Shown: piece after piece, positions 1-9,748 of the stretch | Layout: every line of letters starts with the position of its first letter | Position numbering within the stretch: the stretch's first letter is position 1 | Assembly (NCBI GenBank): GCA_964247295.1 | Contig: CAXTTV010000021.1 | Location: forward strand, 1 to 40,225 | Direction: 5' to 3' | Length of the DNA: 40,225 nucleotides | From: CAXTTV01 sp964247295 | GTDB lineage: Bacteria > Chloroflexota > Ktedonobacteria > Ktedonobacterales > Ktedonobacteraceae | Notes under the pieces: model-generated | Told to the model about the DNA's origin: nothing | Seen by the model: the letters and a program-made list of their open reading frames with translations, nothing else | The model's database searches: none | Made by a program: the position numbers and the translations under genes

Positions 1-780
1 GTAATCTAATGCATCTACCCTATCAGAATTATTACGACAACGCAAATGATGCATTTCGTGTACGTAGGTGAAAATAGTATTACTTTTTGTATCATGATAA
101 TCAATAGATACCTCGTTTGCTTCCTTCCGAAAAAAAGATCCGAAATTAACATTCATTGTAAGGTTAGGCATGTATTTATCGTGTATACTCAATGCCTTTC
201 TTCCCTCATCACTCATTAATAACATTTCCTTAACAGAAATACTTGTCTTTTCCTTACAGTGAAGATCCAATTCCTCTAAATCATCCAGGACTTTATCACT
301 GAGAACAATGTTCTCAACAATTCTTTTTTCAGAGGCTTCGATCTTTTCTATGGTTCCTTTTTCGGTCAACCGCAAACGCTGGTTATCACTCGCATTTTCT
401 GGCTTTCCCTTGTTACCATCATTTGATTTTTTTCCAAAGAATTTAAGGAAACCTTGGGGGCTTGGATTTTCTAAATCCTGAGTAGGGGTCTGTCGCTCGA
501 CACTTATATCTTCAATAAGCTCCTTTTTTTCTACATCCGAAACAATATTTTCAGAGATGTTTTTGGACTGAACCTTTTCTTCAACTTTGGAGGAATCTTT
601 TGAGCTCCTATCCACTGTTTCAGAAACAGATGCCTGCTGCGGCATCCCTGTTTTTTCTGCTGAGGTTCTACGTTCGGAAATAATAGAGAAATTTTGAGAT
701 CTTTTCCAGCTTTTTTCGATCTCGGCGGATCGGTCTTTTTTCTGTTCAGGCTTTTCTCGCCTGCGCCCTCTGTTCTCCAA
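1..780 (-). CDS. Putative HExxH zinc metallopeptidase-like protein, 5' part only (runs off left edge)
   Basis: I do not recognise the family. An uninterrupted minus-strand frame runs from 780 to base 1 without a stop, so the gene continues outside the window. I take the TTG at 780 as start because AGGAAAGG lies 9 nt upstream; the first ATG is at 645. The first 135 or so residues are charged, Ser/Glu/Lys-rich and probably disordered. The later part becomes folded-looking and contains TIFTYVHEMHHLRC, with HEMHH at about residues 241-245 counted from TTG, close to the cut edge. HExxH is the zinc-binding and catalytic motif of many metallopeptidases, including secreted effectors and toxins. The third zinc ligand would lie beyond the window. 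A long low-complexity N-terminus followed by a C-terminal protease motif suggests an effector, toxin or surface protein, but this is inference. No signal peptide is visible. Confidence 0.6.
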   Translation of the reverse strand, partial: MENRGRRREKPEQKKDRSAEIEKSWKRSQNFSIISERRTSAEKTGMPQQASVSETVDRSSKDSSKVEEKVQSKNISENIVSDVEKKELIEDISVERQTPTQDLENPSPQGFLKFFGKKSNDGNKGKPENASDNQRLRLTEKGTIEKIEASEKRIVENIVLSDKVLDDLEELDLHCKEKTSISVKEMLLMSDEGRKALSIHDKYMPNLTMNVNFGSFFRKEANEVSIDYHDTKSNTIFTYVHEMHHLRCRNNSDRVDALDY

Positions 781-807
781 GCATCCCTGCCTTTCCTACA
801 ATGTCTG

Positions 808-836
808 CATATACATAGGTATTTGTGAACGCACAA
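808..836 (-). promoter_or_regulatory. Possible promoter of the HExxH gene
   Basis: On the minus strand TTGTGC (831-836) and TATATG (808-813) are separated by 17 nt, upstream of the TTG start at 780. The match to the consensus is modest. Confidence 0.3.
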
Positions 837-985
837 GAGAACGATCTTTAAAATCGTTACGGTGCTCTTCTCTGATCTGGCTATAGGGGAAATACGGCAC
901 TAGATAACAGATCAGGCTTTTATTATGACAGGATTAACAGGGGATTGTGTAGTATATTTTGTCGATTGATATGTAAGTACAGAGT

Positions 986-1036
986 GGGACCCGTTCCCAA
1001 ATGCCGCATGCGGCGTCGACAATTTGGGCAGGTCCC
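986..1036. terminator. Long nested inverted repeat after the ABC ATPase gene
   Basis: GGGACC (986-991) pairs with GGTCCC (1031-1036), CCCAAAT (996-1002) with ATTTGGG (1022-1028), and the centre holds the perfect palindrome GCCGCATGCGGC (1003-1014). It starts 30 nt past the stop of the upstream minus-strand gene, as a terminator would. It lacks a clear U-run on either strand, so it may instead be a structured repeat or an mRNA-stabilising hairpin. Confidence 0.5.
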
Positions 1037-1065
1037 GTTGCCAACCACCATGCCAGCGGCGGTCT

Positions 1066-2658
1066 CTACCGTTTGGTACCGAGGTGGCCGCCGGTCATAA
1101 GCAAACCTAACTGCTCTTCCGAGGTGTCTGAGGGGACGATATCAACGATCTTGCCTTCATACATGACGGCGATCCGATCTGAGAGCGAGCGGATCTCTTC
1201 CAGTTCGGCGGAGATGAGCAGGACGGCCTTACCAGCATCGCGCTGCTCCACCAATCGTCGATGGATAAATTCGATGGCTCCGATATCAACACCTCGGGTC
1301 GGTTGGGCCGCGATCAATATCGCTGGATCGGTGGAAAGCTCGCGGGCGATGACAACCTTTTGCTGATTACCGCCCGAGAGGGAGCGCACCGCTGCCTGTG
1401 AGGAAGAGGTGCGTACATCGAACTCTTCGATCAGCTTGCGCGCAGTCTGAGCAATCGCTTTCAATGAGAGCACAAATCCCCCTTTCGAGAAAAGCGCCCA
1501 GTCCTGACGGCCAAGGATCATATTATCCTCGATCGAGTCGGTCACGACCAGTCCGCTGCCACGCCGATCCTCAGGAATATGTCCAACACCAACTTTGCGC
1601 ACCTGACTTGCATCCAGGGTGGTGATATCCTCAGTGCCAACAACCGTCCCATTTTCAATCCGGTTCAGCTCGATTTTTCCGCTGGTCACTTTGCGCATGC
1701 CAGCGACCACCTCGATCAGCTCAGACTGCCCATTCCCCTCGACACCAGCAATTCCGAGGATCTCACCAGCTCGCATATCCAGGCTGATACCATGAAGCGC
1801 CTCCAGACCACGATCTGAGCTGGCATGAACATTCTCTAGATGCAGCGCAACTGGGCCGGGCTGCGCCGGCTTCTTTTCTACTCGCAGCAAGACGTCACGA
1901 CCAACCATGTAGCGTGCGACCTCAGCCTGATCAGTATCCTTTGTGATTAACTGACCAACATTCTGACCACGGCGCAGCACTGTAATCGTATCTGAAAGCT
2001 CCAGAACTTCGCGCAGCTTGTGCGTGATAAAGATGATGGTTTTGCCCTGTGAGACTAGCCCACGCAACACGCCAAACAGCTCAAAGGTTTCCTGAGGAGT
2101 TAGCACACCCGTTGGCTCATCCATAATCAGAATATCGGCTCCCCGGTAGAGAACCTTGAGGATCTCTACCCGCTGTTGCAGGCCCACTGAAAGCTTTTCG
2201 ATCCGGGCGTCGGGATCGATCGGCAAACCATACTGCTTGCTTAGAGCCAGAACATCGGCACGCGCCTTTTTCAGATTATAGGTGCTACCCAGGCCGCCCG
2301 GTTCACGGCCCAGAACAATATTCTCCGCGACCGTCAGAGGGGGGATCAGCATAAAATGCTGATGGACCATACCGATCCCTCGGGCGATCGACTCGCGCGG
2401 CCCCCTTAAAGAGACCGTGGTCCCATTAATTAATACCTCTCCGCTGTCCGGCTTAATCAAGCCATAGAGAATATTCATCAGCGTAGACTTACCCGCGCCA
2501 TTCTCGCCAACCAGGGCGTGAATCTCACCTTTGCGCACCTTGAGGTTTACATGGTTGCTGGCAACTACGCCCGGCCAGGCTTTGTAGATATCGTGCATCT
2601 CAACGGCGAAGGGAGCGGCTGACTCCAGCGTTGGAGCCATCGCAGTAGATTCTTGCAT
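1066..2658 (-). CDS. Nucleoside/BMP-type ABC transporter, double ATP-binding protein
   Basis: This 530-residue cytoplasmic ATPase has two fused nucleotide-binding domains, the RbsA/NupA/YufO architecture that powers uptake of nucleosides or sugars. Domain 1 has Walker A GENGAGKST near residue 53, signature LSVGLQQRVEILK and Walker B LIMDEPTGVL. Domain 2 has a degenerate Walker A (GVEGNGQSEL, no GKS/T), signature LSGGNQQKV and Walker-B-like LIAAQPTRGVD. A degenerate second site is normal in this family, so one functional ATP site is expected. I chose ATG 2658 (spacing 7 from AGGAG) over the GTG just before it. It lies 12 nt downstream of permease 2 and is the last gene of a leftward operon. 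Together with the BMP protein, the family relation points to purine nucleoside uptake, but the substrate is not readable from the sequence. Confidence 0.93.
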   Translation of the reverse strand: MQESTAMAPTLESAAPFAVEMHDIYKAWPGVVASNHVNLKVRKGEIHALVGENGAGKSTLMNILYGLIKPDSGEVLINGTTVSLRGPRESIARGIGMVHQHFMLIPPLTVAENIVLGREPGGLGSTYNLKKARADVLALSKQYGLPIDPDARIEKLSVGLQQRVEILKVLYRGADILIMDEPTGVLTPQETFELFGVLRGLVSQGKTIIFITHKLREVLELSDTITVLRRGQNVGQLITKDTDQAEVARYMVGRDVLLRVEKKPAQPGPVALHLENVHASSDRGLEALHGISLDMRAGEILGIAGVEGNGQSELIEVVAGMRKVTSGKIELNRIENGTVVGTEDITTLDASQVRKVGVGHIPEDRRGSGLVVTDSIEDNMILGRQDWALFSKGGFVLSLKAIAQTARKLIEEFDVRTSSSQAAVRSLSGGNQQKVVIARELSTDPAILIAAQPTRGVDIGAIEFIHRRLVEQRDAGKAVLLISAELEEIRSLSDRIAVMYEGKIVDIVPSDTSEEQLGLLMTGGHLGTKR

Positions 2659-2670
2659 CACAAAACTCCT

Positions 2671-3621
2671 TTAGTCCGTTGTGCCCGGCTCATAAGGAAC
2701 GCCATCGGCGGCAGGAGCCGTGGTACGACCAACCAGACCGATGAGTGCGACCAGAGTCAGAATATAGGGAAGGGTCGCCAGTAGATTTGGAGAGAAACCG
2801 GTATCTTGCAGACGGGTACTCAAGGCCTCACCAAGCCCAAATACCAGACAGGCCAGTCCCGTCCCGATCGGCGTGTATTTGCCGAAAATCATCGCGGCCA
2901 ACGCGATAAAGCCGGTACCGCCAGTCATATTAGAATTAAAGATCCCGGCGATCCCCATTGAGAGGAACCCGCCACCCAGACCAGCCAGCATCCCACCGGC
3001 AATTACACTGCAATAGCGAATTGTCCGCACGCTAACTCCTGCCGTATCGGCTGCATGTGGATGCTCGCCGACAGCGCGGATGCGCAGACCGATATTTGTA
3101 CGGAAAAGCAAAAACTGGATCAGCAGCAGGATCACAATCGCGACATAGAAAATGATATTCTGCTGAAACAGGATCGGGCCGATAAAAGGGATCTGCGCTA
3201 GGGGACCCCAGGAGATCATCGGGAGCCGCAGATTATCCGCCAGACTTTTCACGCCCTGTCCCTTTGTCTGCACAAACAAAAGATAGTTGGTCAGGCCAAG
3301 CGCCGCGATATTAATCGCGATCCCACTCACCACCTGATCGGCCTTAAAATTGATTGAGACAATCGCATGAATAAGCGCCATCGCGCCGCCCGCGAGGATC
3401 GCCCCGATCACGCCCAGTAGCACATTATGCGTCGCCAGATCCACCATGACGCCGACGTACGCCCCCGTCAGCATCATTCCTTCCATCGCGATATTAACCA
3501 CACCACTCCGCTCAGAGATCACCCCACCCAGAGCGGGCAGCAGCAAGAGAGCGGCGAATTGTAAGGACGCCTGCCAGAGATCACTGGACGTAAGCACTCG
3601 TAAAAGAACCGTGAAAAACAT
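2671..3621 (-). CDS. Nucleoside/BMP-type ABC transporter permease (YufQ/NupC-like)
   Basis: This 316-residue polytopic membrane protein of the BPD_transp_2 (RbsC/NupC/YufQ) family has about eight to nine hydrophobic segments. Features typical of the second permease of BMP importers are visible: GGVISERSGVVNIAMEGMM near residue 33, and LRIRAVGEHPHAADTAG in the cytoplasmic loop that contacts the ATPase. The start ATG at 3621 has a very good site, AGGAGGT, 5 nt upstream. Permease 1 ends 12 nt upstream and the ATPase begins 12 nt downstream, so the three genes are surely co-transcribed. It should pair with permease 1 as a heterodimeric channel in the cytoplasmic membrane. Confidence 0.93.
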   Translation of the reverse strand: MFFTVLLRVLTSSDLWQASLQFAALLLLPALGGVISERSGVVNIAMEGMMLTGAYVGVMVDLATHNVLLGVIGAILAGGAMALIHAIVSINFKADQVVSGIAINIAALGLTNYLLFVQTKGQGVKSLADNLRLPMISWGPLAQIPFIGPILFQQNIIFYVAIVILLLIQFLLFRTNIGLRIRAVGEHPHAADTAGVSVRTIRYCSVIAGGMLAGLGGGFLSMGIAGIFNSNMTGGTGFIALAAMIFGKYTPIGTGLACLVFGLGEALSTRLQDTGFSPNLLATLPYILTLVALIGLVGRTTAPAADGVPYEPGTTD

Positions 3622-3633
3622 GTTGTACCTCCT

Positions 3634-5010
3634 CTAGCGGCCTCGCCTGGGCTCATCCCCTACGCTATCATTCGCATTCGTAACGCCAGCTCCCTCAATC
3701 TCCGCTATCGGTCGACTCTCGACCACACCATCGGTCTGATCCTCAGAGGCCTGCTCAGGAACATCTTCAACTACAGGCTCCTGAACAGCATCAGCGCCGG
3801 TCACCGGCGTGGTTAGAGAGGGCCGCCGGGCCAGCAGACCAGTCGCGGACCGTTGAATCGAAACCAGGAATTCAGCCGCGATAGAGAAAAGCATCAGCGC
3901 CTGAAGGATATACACCAGATCTCCTGGTACATTGGCGTTAAGCTGCATATAGGTACCGCCCTGACGCAAACCACCGAAGAGAAGCGAGCCAAACAGCACG
4001 CCGATCGCAGAGGTCCGACCAATCAGCGCTACACCGATAGCATCAAAGCCCGTGGGATCAGTGCTAAAGGTCGTCGCGATCAACTGGTTTGGGAACTGGC
4101 CCATCAGGCTGACAGCCCCAGCCAGACCACCAAAGGCCCCAGCCAGCGCCATCGCTAGGAACAGATGCCGCTTTAAAGAGATACCAGCGTAGCGCGCGGC
4201 CTGAGGGTTTTGACCGATCACCCGCAGATTATAGCCAAAGGTTGTACGCATCGTCAGAAACCAGTAGACAAGCAGAGCTGCCAGCGCCAGAAAGATCCCG
4301 GTATCAACCGTATACTGCTCCGGTTGAGAGATCGGAGGAAGCACGCGACCAAGCGTATTATTATAGAAGACCGAGACCAGAGGAAGAGTTGCATTCGAGG
4401 CGAGAGAAGGCGTCTGGTTCGCCTGATTGGGTGCCTTGAGCGGCCCGTTAATCAGATAATCCGTGACGTTAAAGGCGATCCAGTTCAGCATGATCGTCGT
4501 CACTACCTCGTGCGCGCCACGCCAAGCCTTGAGCAGACCCACAATCCCACCCCAGATGCCCCCCGCCAGCATGCTGGCAACAATCATCAAAGTGATCAAT
4601 ACTGGGGCTGGCAGAAACGTCAGCTTCAGGCCAAAGATCGCCGCCGTTGTCGCGCCGACCGCGATCTGTCCCGCAGTCCCAATATTAAAGAGACCAGCCC
4701 GGAACGCGATCGCGACAGAGAGACCAGCCAGAATTAAAGGAGTGACCTTCACCAGAGTATAGGTAATAAACTGGGGATCACCGAATGAACCCGTCCAGAG
4801 AGAGCCATAGGCACTACCTACCGATCCTATTCGATCAAAAACTGATCCCTTAGAAGTGAGCAAGATCACAACCGCTCCAGCTAGAATTGCCAGCAGGATC
4901 GCGAATAGCGAACGGCTCACTGGAGTCGCGGCCCGACGTATCCAGACGAGAAAGCCAGATGCGGGAGGACGAACCTCAGCTTTTCCCCGTGGCTCTGTGT
5001 GTACAGCCAT
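3634..5010 (-). CDS. Nucleoside/BMP-type ABC transporter permease (YufP/NupB-like) with acidic tail
   Basis: This 458-residue membrane protein of the BPD_transp_2 family is the longer partner permease. Visible family features are FRAGLFNIGTAGQIAVGA, GLLKAWRGAHEVVTTIMLNWIA, and YNLRVIGQNPQAARYAGI, the ATPase-contacting loop equivalent to the one in permease 2. About ten hydrophobic segments lie between residues 30 and 385. The last 60 residues are unusual: an acidic, Glu/Val/Asp-rich, probably disordered cytoplasmic extension that ends in an RRGR basic cap. The start is ATG 5010 with AGGAG 9 nt upstream. It is the first gene of the permease-permease-ATPase block. A terminator and about 590 nt separate it from the binding-protein gene upstream, so it may have its own promoter or depend on read-through. 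Confidence 0.92.
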   Translation of the reverse strand: MAVHTEPRGKAEVRPPASGFLVWIRRAATPVSRSLFAILLAILAGAVVILLTSKGSVFDRIGSVGSAYGSLWTGSFGDPQFITYTLVKVTPLILAGLSVAIAFRAGLFNIGTAGQIAVGATTAAIFGLKLTFLPAPVLITLMIVASMLAGGIWGGIVGLLKAWRGAHEVVTTIMLNWIAFNVTDYLINGPLKAPNQANQTPSLASNATLPLVSVFYNNTLGRVLPPISQPEQYTVDTGIFLALAALLVYWFLTMRTTFGYNLRVIGQNPQAARYAGISLKRHLFLAMALAGAFGGLAGAVSLMGQFPNQLIATTFSTDPTGFDAIGVALIGRTSAIGVLFGSLLFGGLRQGGTYMQLNANVPGDLVYILQALMLFSIAAEFLVSIQRSATGLLARRPSLTTPVTGADAVQEPVVEDVPEQASEDQTDGVVESRPIAEIEGAGVTNANDSVGDEPRRGR

Positions 5011-5552
5011 AAATGTCAGCTCCTATAAAAATGATGGACAACCTTTAGTAGAAGGGGAGGAACACAGGTAAGCCGTTCTCCTCCCCCCGCCTCCAATGGT
5101 AAATATAGGTGGTTCTGTTGGAAAATGACGGTGGGAGAGGGAAGATGCTCCTTGGGTGCGGCGTAGGACGGCGGTTGAGCGCCGTGAAACATGCCGCATC
5201 TGGCACACCGCGCCACGCCTCCGAGTCACATCATCGGCCCCGTAGCCTTGCGCATGTTCAAGAACAGCGCTCCTCCCGCACCTCAAGGGCGTTTCCTTTT
5301 CCCATCACCCTCGCCATCGCTGGTAGATCGGGTCACGTGTGGACCCGTGGCAAAGGGCATCGCTCCCGTCACGCACGTGGGCAGACCTACCTCTCCTTCC
5401 AACCTTGGAGCGTTTCCCAGTCTTTGACATTTTCCAACAGAGTCAAAGGCGTTCAACCTACAATCTCACGGATTGCTTGATTCTATACCGAAAAAGCGTA
5501 GCGCGAATCTTGGATAAAGTCAACGCTTTTCTTAAGCAAGATTCTAAAGAAG
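5011..5552. other. Intergenic region holding one copy of a dispersed hairpin repeat
   Basis: I see no convincing gene here. Short frames exist on both strands but have no ribosome-binding sites or recognisable protein character. The region lies between the BMP-protein terminator and permease 1. It contains repeat copy A and a CCAACAGAGTC word (near 5437) that recurs in the 30.1-kb intergenic region. Confidence 0.6.
5311..5357 (+). repeat. Dispersed palindromic repeat, copy A
   Basis: Core: CGGGTC (5329-5334), 7 nt, GACCCG (5342-5347), preceded by TCGCCATCG and followed by TGGCAAAGGG. The same unit occurs at 29947-29987 and, inverted, at 30083-30118. Over the 36 nt shared with the inverted copy I count two differences. 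They are an A-to-G and a T-to-C that face each other at the top of the stem, so pairing is kept. This behaves like a REP-type intergenic hairpin. Confidence 0.7.
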
Positions 5553-5584
5553 ATAAAAAAGAGGAGCAGCGGGTTGCTGCTCCT
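5553..5584 (-). terminator. Intrinsic terminator of the BMP-protein gene
   Basis: On the minus strand AGGAGCAGC and GCTGCTCCT form a perfect 9-bp stem with a 5-nt loop, followed by CTTTTTT. It lies 19 nt past the stop codon. This strong terminator probably makes the binding protein more abundant than the permeases and ATPase downstream. Confidence 0.9.
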
Positions 5585-5602
5585 CCTATCAGTAAGCCAG
5601 AG

Positions 5603-6700
<1,098 letters not shown>

Positions 6701-6796
6701 ATATGTTATTCCTTCCATGCATCAACAAATAAAACCCAATGAGGGAAACTGGTTTTCCTATAATAATATACTCTCCTCCGGACCAAAACCTCACAC

Positions 6797-6841
6797 AAAA
6801 GAAAGGCACCGAGAAAAATCAAAAGTGATTTCTCCGGTGCC
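6797..6841 (-). terminator. Intrinsic terminator of the NYN gene
   Basis: On the minus strand GGCACCGGAGAAA and TTTCTCGGTGCC form a stem of about 12 bp with one bulge, followed by TTTCTTTTG. It sits just after the NYN stop codon at 6859. Confidence 0.85.
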
Positions 6842-6858
6842 CTAATAAGTAGAAAGGA

Positions 6859-9402
6859 TCAGACACGGATCTCTTCAAGCATCGACAGGTTCACAAAAAG
6901 ATCGCAACTCTGTCTCAAGGTAGCGGACATAGCCTCATCGAAGGCCGCGACCTCAACACGCACACCGTGATCTGAACAGTAATCTAGCATCGGCATAAAG
7001 TCGCTATCACCACTGACCAGGACCACGCAATCCACAGAGCGTCCATCAACCAATCGCACCACATCCATACACAGATCCAGGTCCAGATCAGCCTTTTTCG
7101 CGCCACTGGAGAAGGTTTTGTAATTTTTGGTTGTGATGCGGTATCCCAGTCCTTTTACAGCCTGCAAGAACATTTGCTCATCTCCAGGCTGGGGACTGGT
7201 GGGACAATAGGCGTGAGCGCGAACCAACCGGCGGTTACCTCGAAGGAAGTCCAGCAGCTTGCCAAAGTCGATAGAGACGCGGAGGGTCCGAGCCGAATAC
7301 AGCAGGTTGGCCACATCCACAAACACGCCGACGCGCTCATTTGAAGGGAACGGTGGCAATGAGACCGAGATATTGGTCGGACTCTGATTGGCGCGTCGCA
7401 GCTCAGTCACCATGCGATCGGTCTGGCCCTGGATCGCCTGGACAAGCGAGTTTGTCAACTGGTTCAAGGAGGCAGAGGGGATATCTCCACCCCGGTTCGG
7501 ACTGGGATATCCAGGCGTTCGCTGTTGTACCTCGGTCCGAATAGTGCGTGCGTTATTGTGCATGGTAGTGCTACCACGCGCGGGCGATGGTTCAGGCCCC
7601 ATGAAAGGTCCACTGGTATCCTGCCCCTGATTCATCTGGCTCACTGTATAACCAGAGACAATATTGTAGGGAGTAGCAGAGATCGGCTGAGAACCATTGG
7701 TCTCTGGCAGGGCCAGACTCCGAGGCATAGTTACCGGGGAGGCTGGAGTAGGGATTGGCGTCGGCGTCGGCGTCAACGGTGTCACCAGCTCTGGTATAAG
7801 CGGCTTGGCCGGAGTTGAAGCGCTCGGAATTGTCGTTGGCGTAGTTGTTGAGCGACGACGACGGCGACGGCGCGGAGCCGCAGCCTGTAACTCCGAATAC
7901 TCCAGAGGCGGAAGATCCTCAGGGGTGATCTCCGGCTCTTCATTCACCTTTTCTTCAATTGCACTGGCGGCGACAGCCGCTGCGGCTACCTGCTCTTTCT
8001 CTCGCTCCCGGCGCTCATGACTGGTCGTCCGGCGACGGCGCTCCGGTTCCACAGAGACTTCTGTTTTGGCGACCGGCTGCTCAATACTGGAAGCCGCTTG
8101 TTTTATCGAAGCCTCTTCCGCTTTGACTTGCTCATGCGTCTGATGGCCGTTATTATTCTGGGCCTGTACGTTTTCTCCATTCGCCGTCTGATGACCATTC
8201 GTCTCTTTTGCTTCCTTCACCTCTTTAAAGTCATTGGTCTCTTTTGACTCCGGGGCGCGAAGCTGCGGACGAGTAGGTGCGGCGGGAGCACTGGCGGCTG
8301 CCGGGCGATCAAAACGATAGCGACGGGCGGGACGAGACTGCTCGGGCTGAACCTCTTCTGAGGTCTGAGTATTCTCAGCCGCAGTTTTTTCAATCTGTGA
8401 TTCTGATACTGACACTTCGTTTATAGAAGCCTCCTCTCGATGGCGCCCATGGCTCTGACGAGCTACGCGGGGGCGGGTAGTAGATTTCCCAAATGTGGGA
8501 CCGCTCCACTCACTTGTAGTAGATGGTGCAGGCCCGGCTTTCTCAGCCGGGGTTTGAGCTTCCGCGACTGGAACCTCTTCTGAGGTCTGATTTCCCTCAG
8601 AGGACTGAGCAGTCTTTGCAACGCTCTCAGCCACAACCTCATCGGCGATTGTCGCGGCCTCAAGAGCCTCTACCACCTCAGCTACCTCAGCCATCGCAGT
8701 CAGATTGGTTTCTGCCTCAACATTCTGTTCGATAGGAGGGATCTGGGACGCTTCTACTTCCGAAGCGTCAGATGGAGCAATAAACAGGGAAAGAGTTTCG
8801 GTTGGGGCTTCATGTAACTGGGCCTGACGGAACTCTTCAATAAAGTCAGTAAATGGCCTGACATCGACCTCGTAGGATAACACCTGCTCCGGCAGGACGA
8901 TCTCCTCTTGTTCATGGCGAACAGGCTCTTCCATCTTTTCCCCAATTGTATCGGGTTGGACCTCCTGCTTCGGCTGCTGAACGTCTTCAGCTTGTAGCTC
9001 AATACTGCTCACAGATGGCTCTGCCTGCTGCATCTCAAGTCCCTCCTGTGCAACATGCAAATCAGGAGAAGCAGGAGCGTGCACATCAGTATACTCCGAC
9101 CGACTGGATACGTCTCCAGGAAATTCCGAAGAGTCAAAGCGGTTAGAAGGCTGCTCAACGCTGGAAAAGTGGGTAGGAACCTCACTGCTCGGCGTTTGAT
9201 CGGCTATGGGCTGATGATAATCATCAGAGGGAAGCTGCTCGTGAACAGGGGTATTGGACGATGCAGGACCGTCTTCCCTATGTACAGCCGGGGCTGTCTG
9301 TTCGTTAGAAGCAGGGGCGTCATGATTCTCAGAGGCAGCCTCAGACTGCGCGACGGGGAATTCAGCGTCGCCGTGCTCTGGTTGAGTATTTTCTATTGTC
9401 AC
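6859..9402 (-). CDS. Large NYN-domain (LabA/DUF88-like) protein with long disordered N-terminus
   Basis: About 847 residues. The last 160 or so form a NYN domain, a PIN-like fold found in putative metal-dependent RNases: RVGVFVDVANLLYSAR near the domain start, then KKADLDLDLCMDVV and CVVLVSGDSDFMPML. These give the conserved acidic residues of the active site. The first 680 residues are a low-complexity tail: acidic Glu/Gln/Ser/Pro stretches, Arg-rich patches such as RRRRRRRS and a TPTPIPTP segment. Such a tail suggests binding to RNA or to ribonucleoprotein partners (inference). I chose GTG 9402, preceded by GGAG at 6 nt, because the 29 residues further upstream (to 9489) have no site and an odd Cys/Leu-rich sequence. 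It has its own terminator and a 346-nt leader region, so it is probably transcribed alone. Confidence 0.85.
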   Translation of the reverse strand: MTIENTQPEHGDAEFPVAQSEAASENHDAPASNEQTAPAVHREDGPASSNTPVHEQLPSDDYHQPIADQTPSSEVPTHFSSVEQPSNRFDSSEFPGDVSSRSEYTDVHAPASPDLHVAQEGLEMQQAEPSVSSIELQAEDVQQPKQEVQPDTIGEKMEEPVRHEQEEIVLPEQVLSYEVDVRPFTDFIEEFRQAQLHEAPTETLSLFIAPSDASEVEASQIPPIEQNVEAETNLTAMAEVAEVVEALEAATIADEVVAESVAKTAQSSEGNQTSEEVPVAEAQTPAEKAGPAPSTTSEWSGPTFGKSTTRPRVARQSHGRHREEASINEVSVSESQIEKTAAENTQTSEEVQPEQSRPARRYRFDRPAAASAPAAPTRPQLRAPESKETNDFKEVKEAKETNGHQTANGENVQAQNNNGHQTHEQVKAEEASIKQAASSIEQPVAKTEVSVEPERRRRTTSHERREREKEQVAAAAVAASAIEEKVNEEPEITPEDLPPLEYSELQAAAPRRRRRRRSTTTPTTIPSASTPAKPLIPELVTPLTPTPTPIPTPASPVTMPRSLALPETNGSQPISATPYNIVSGYTVSQMNQGQDTSGPFMGPEPSPARGSTTMHNNARTIRTEVQQRTPGYPSPNRGGDIPSASLNQLTNSLVQAIQGQTDRMVTELRRANQSPTNISVSLPPFPSNERVGVFVDVANLLYSARTLRVSIDFGKLLDFLRGNRRLVRAHAYCPTSPQPGDEQMFLQAVKGLGYRITTKNYKTFSSGAKKADLDLDLCMDVVRLVDGRSVDCVVLVSGDSDFMPMLDYCSDHGVRVEVAAFDEAMSATLRQSCDLFVNLSMLEEIRV

Positions 9403-9699
9403 TAAGATCTCCAGTCTCAGTAGACCGGGCCGGAACGCAAGTGCCAGTTGTAAGGTGAAGAGTATTGAATTACAAAGACAGAAGGACAACTCTCCTCTAA
9501 CCTGACTTATTCATTTCTACAACGGGAGCTCGTAACTTCCATTCACGGCAGCAAATGACAGACGTGCTGTACCATGAACATCTCAGAAAGCTATCGATCC
9601 GCGTTGCGCGAAGGGAAAAAGGATAGACAGCGGTAGCAGGTCCTGCTGACACGCCGCCTTCTATTAAGCCAGATATACATTATGCTCTGCTACTTGCTC

Positions 9700-9723
9700 A
9701 AAAAAATCGGGACCGATCCGGTC
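9700..9723 (-). terminator. Intrinsic terminator of the CDP-alcohol phosphatidyltransferase gene
   Basis: On the minus strand GACCG-GAT-CGGTC is followed closely by CCGATTTTTTT. It sits about 25 nt past the stop codon at 9749. The rest of 9403-9700 holds no gene that I can see. Confidence 0.75.
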
Positions 9724-9748
9724 TTTTCTATACCGTTTGTTTTGCTGA

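Noticed and set aside
531..836. 101-residue basic frame on the minus strand
   Set aside because: It overlaps the longer frame that is open to base 1 and contains HExxH. Its composition (Lys/Arg/Pro runs) is that of an out-of-frame reading.
5011..5602. Several 60-200 residue frames on the plus strand
   Set aside because: No ribosome-binding sites or protein-like patterns; they run antisense to the terminator and into the BMP gene.
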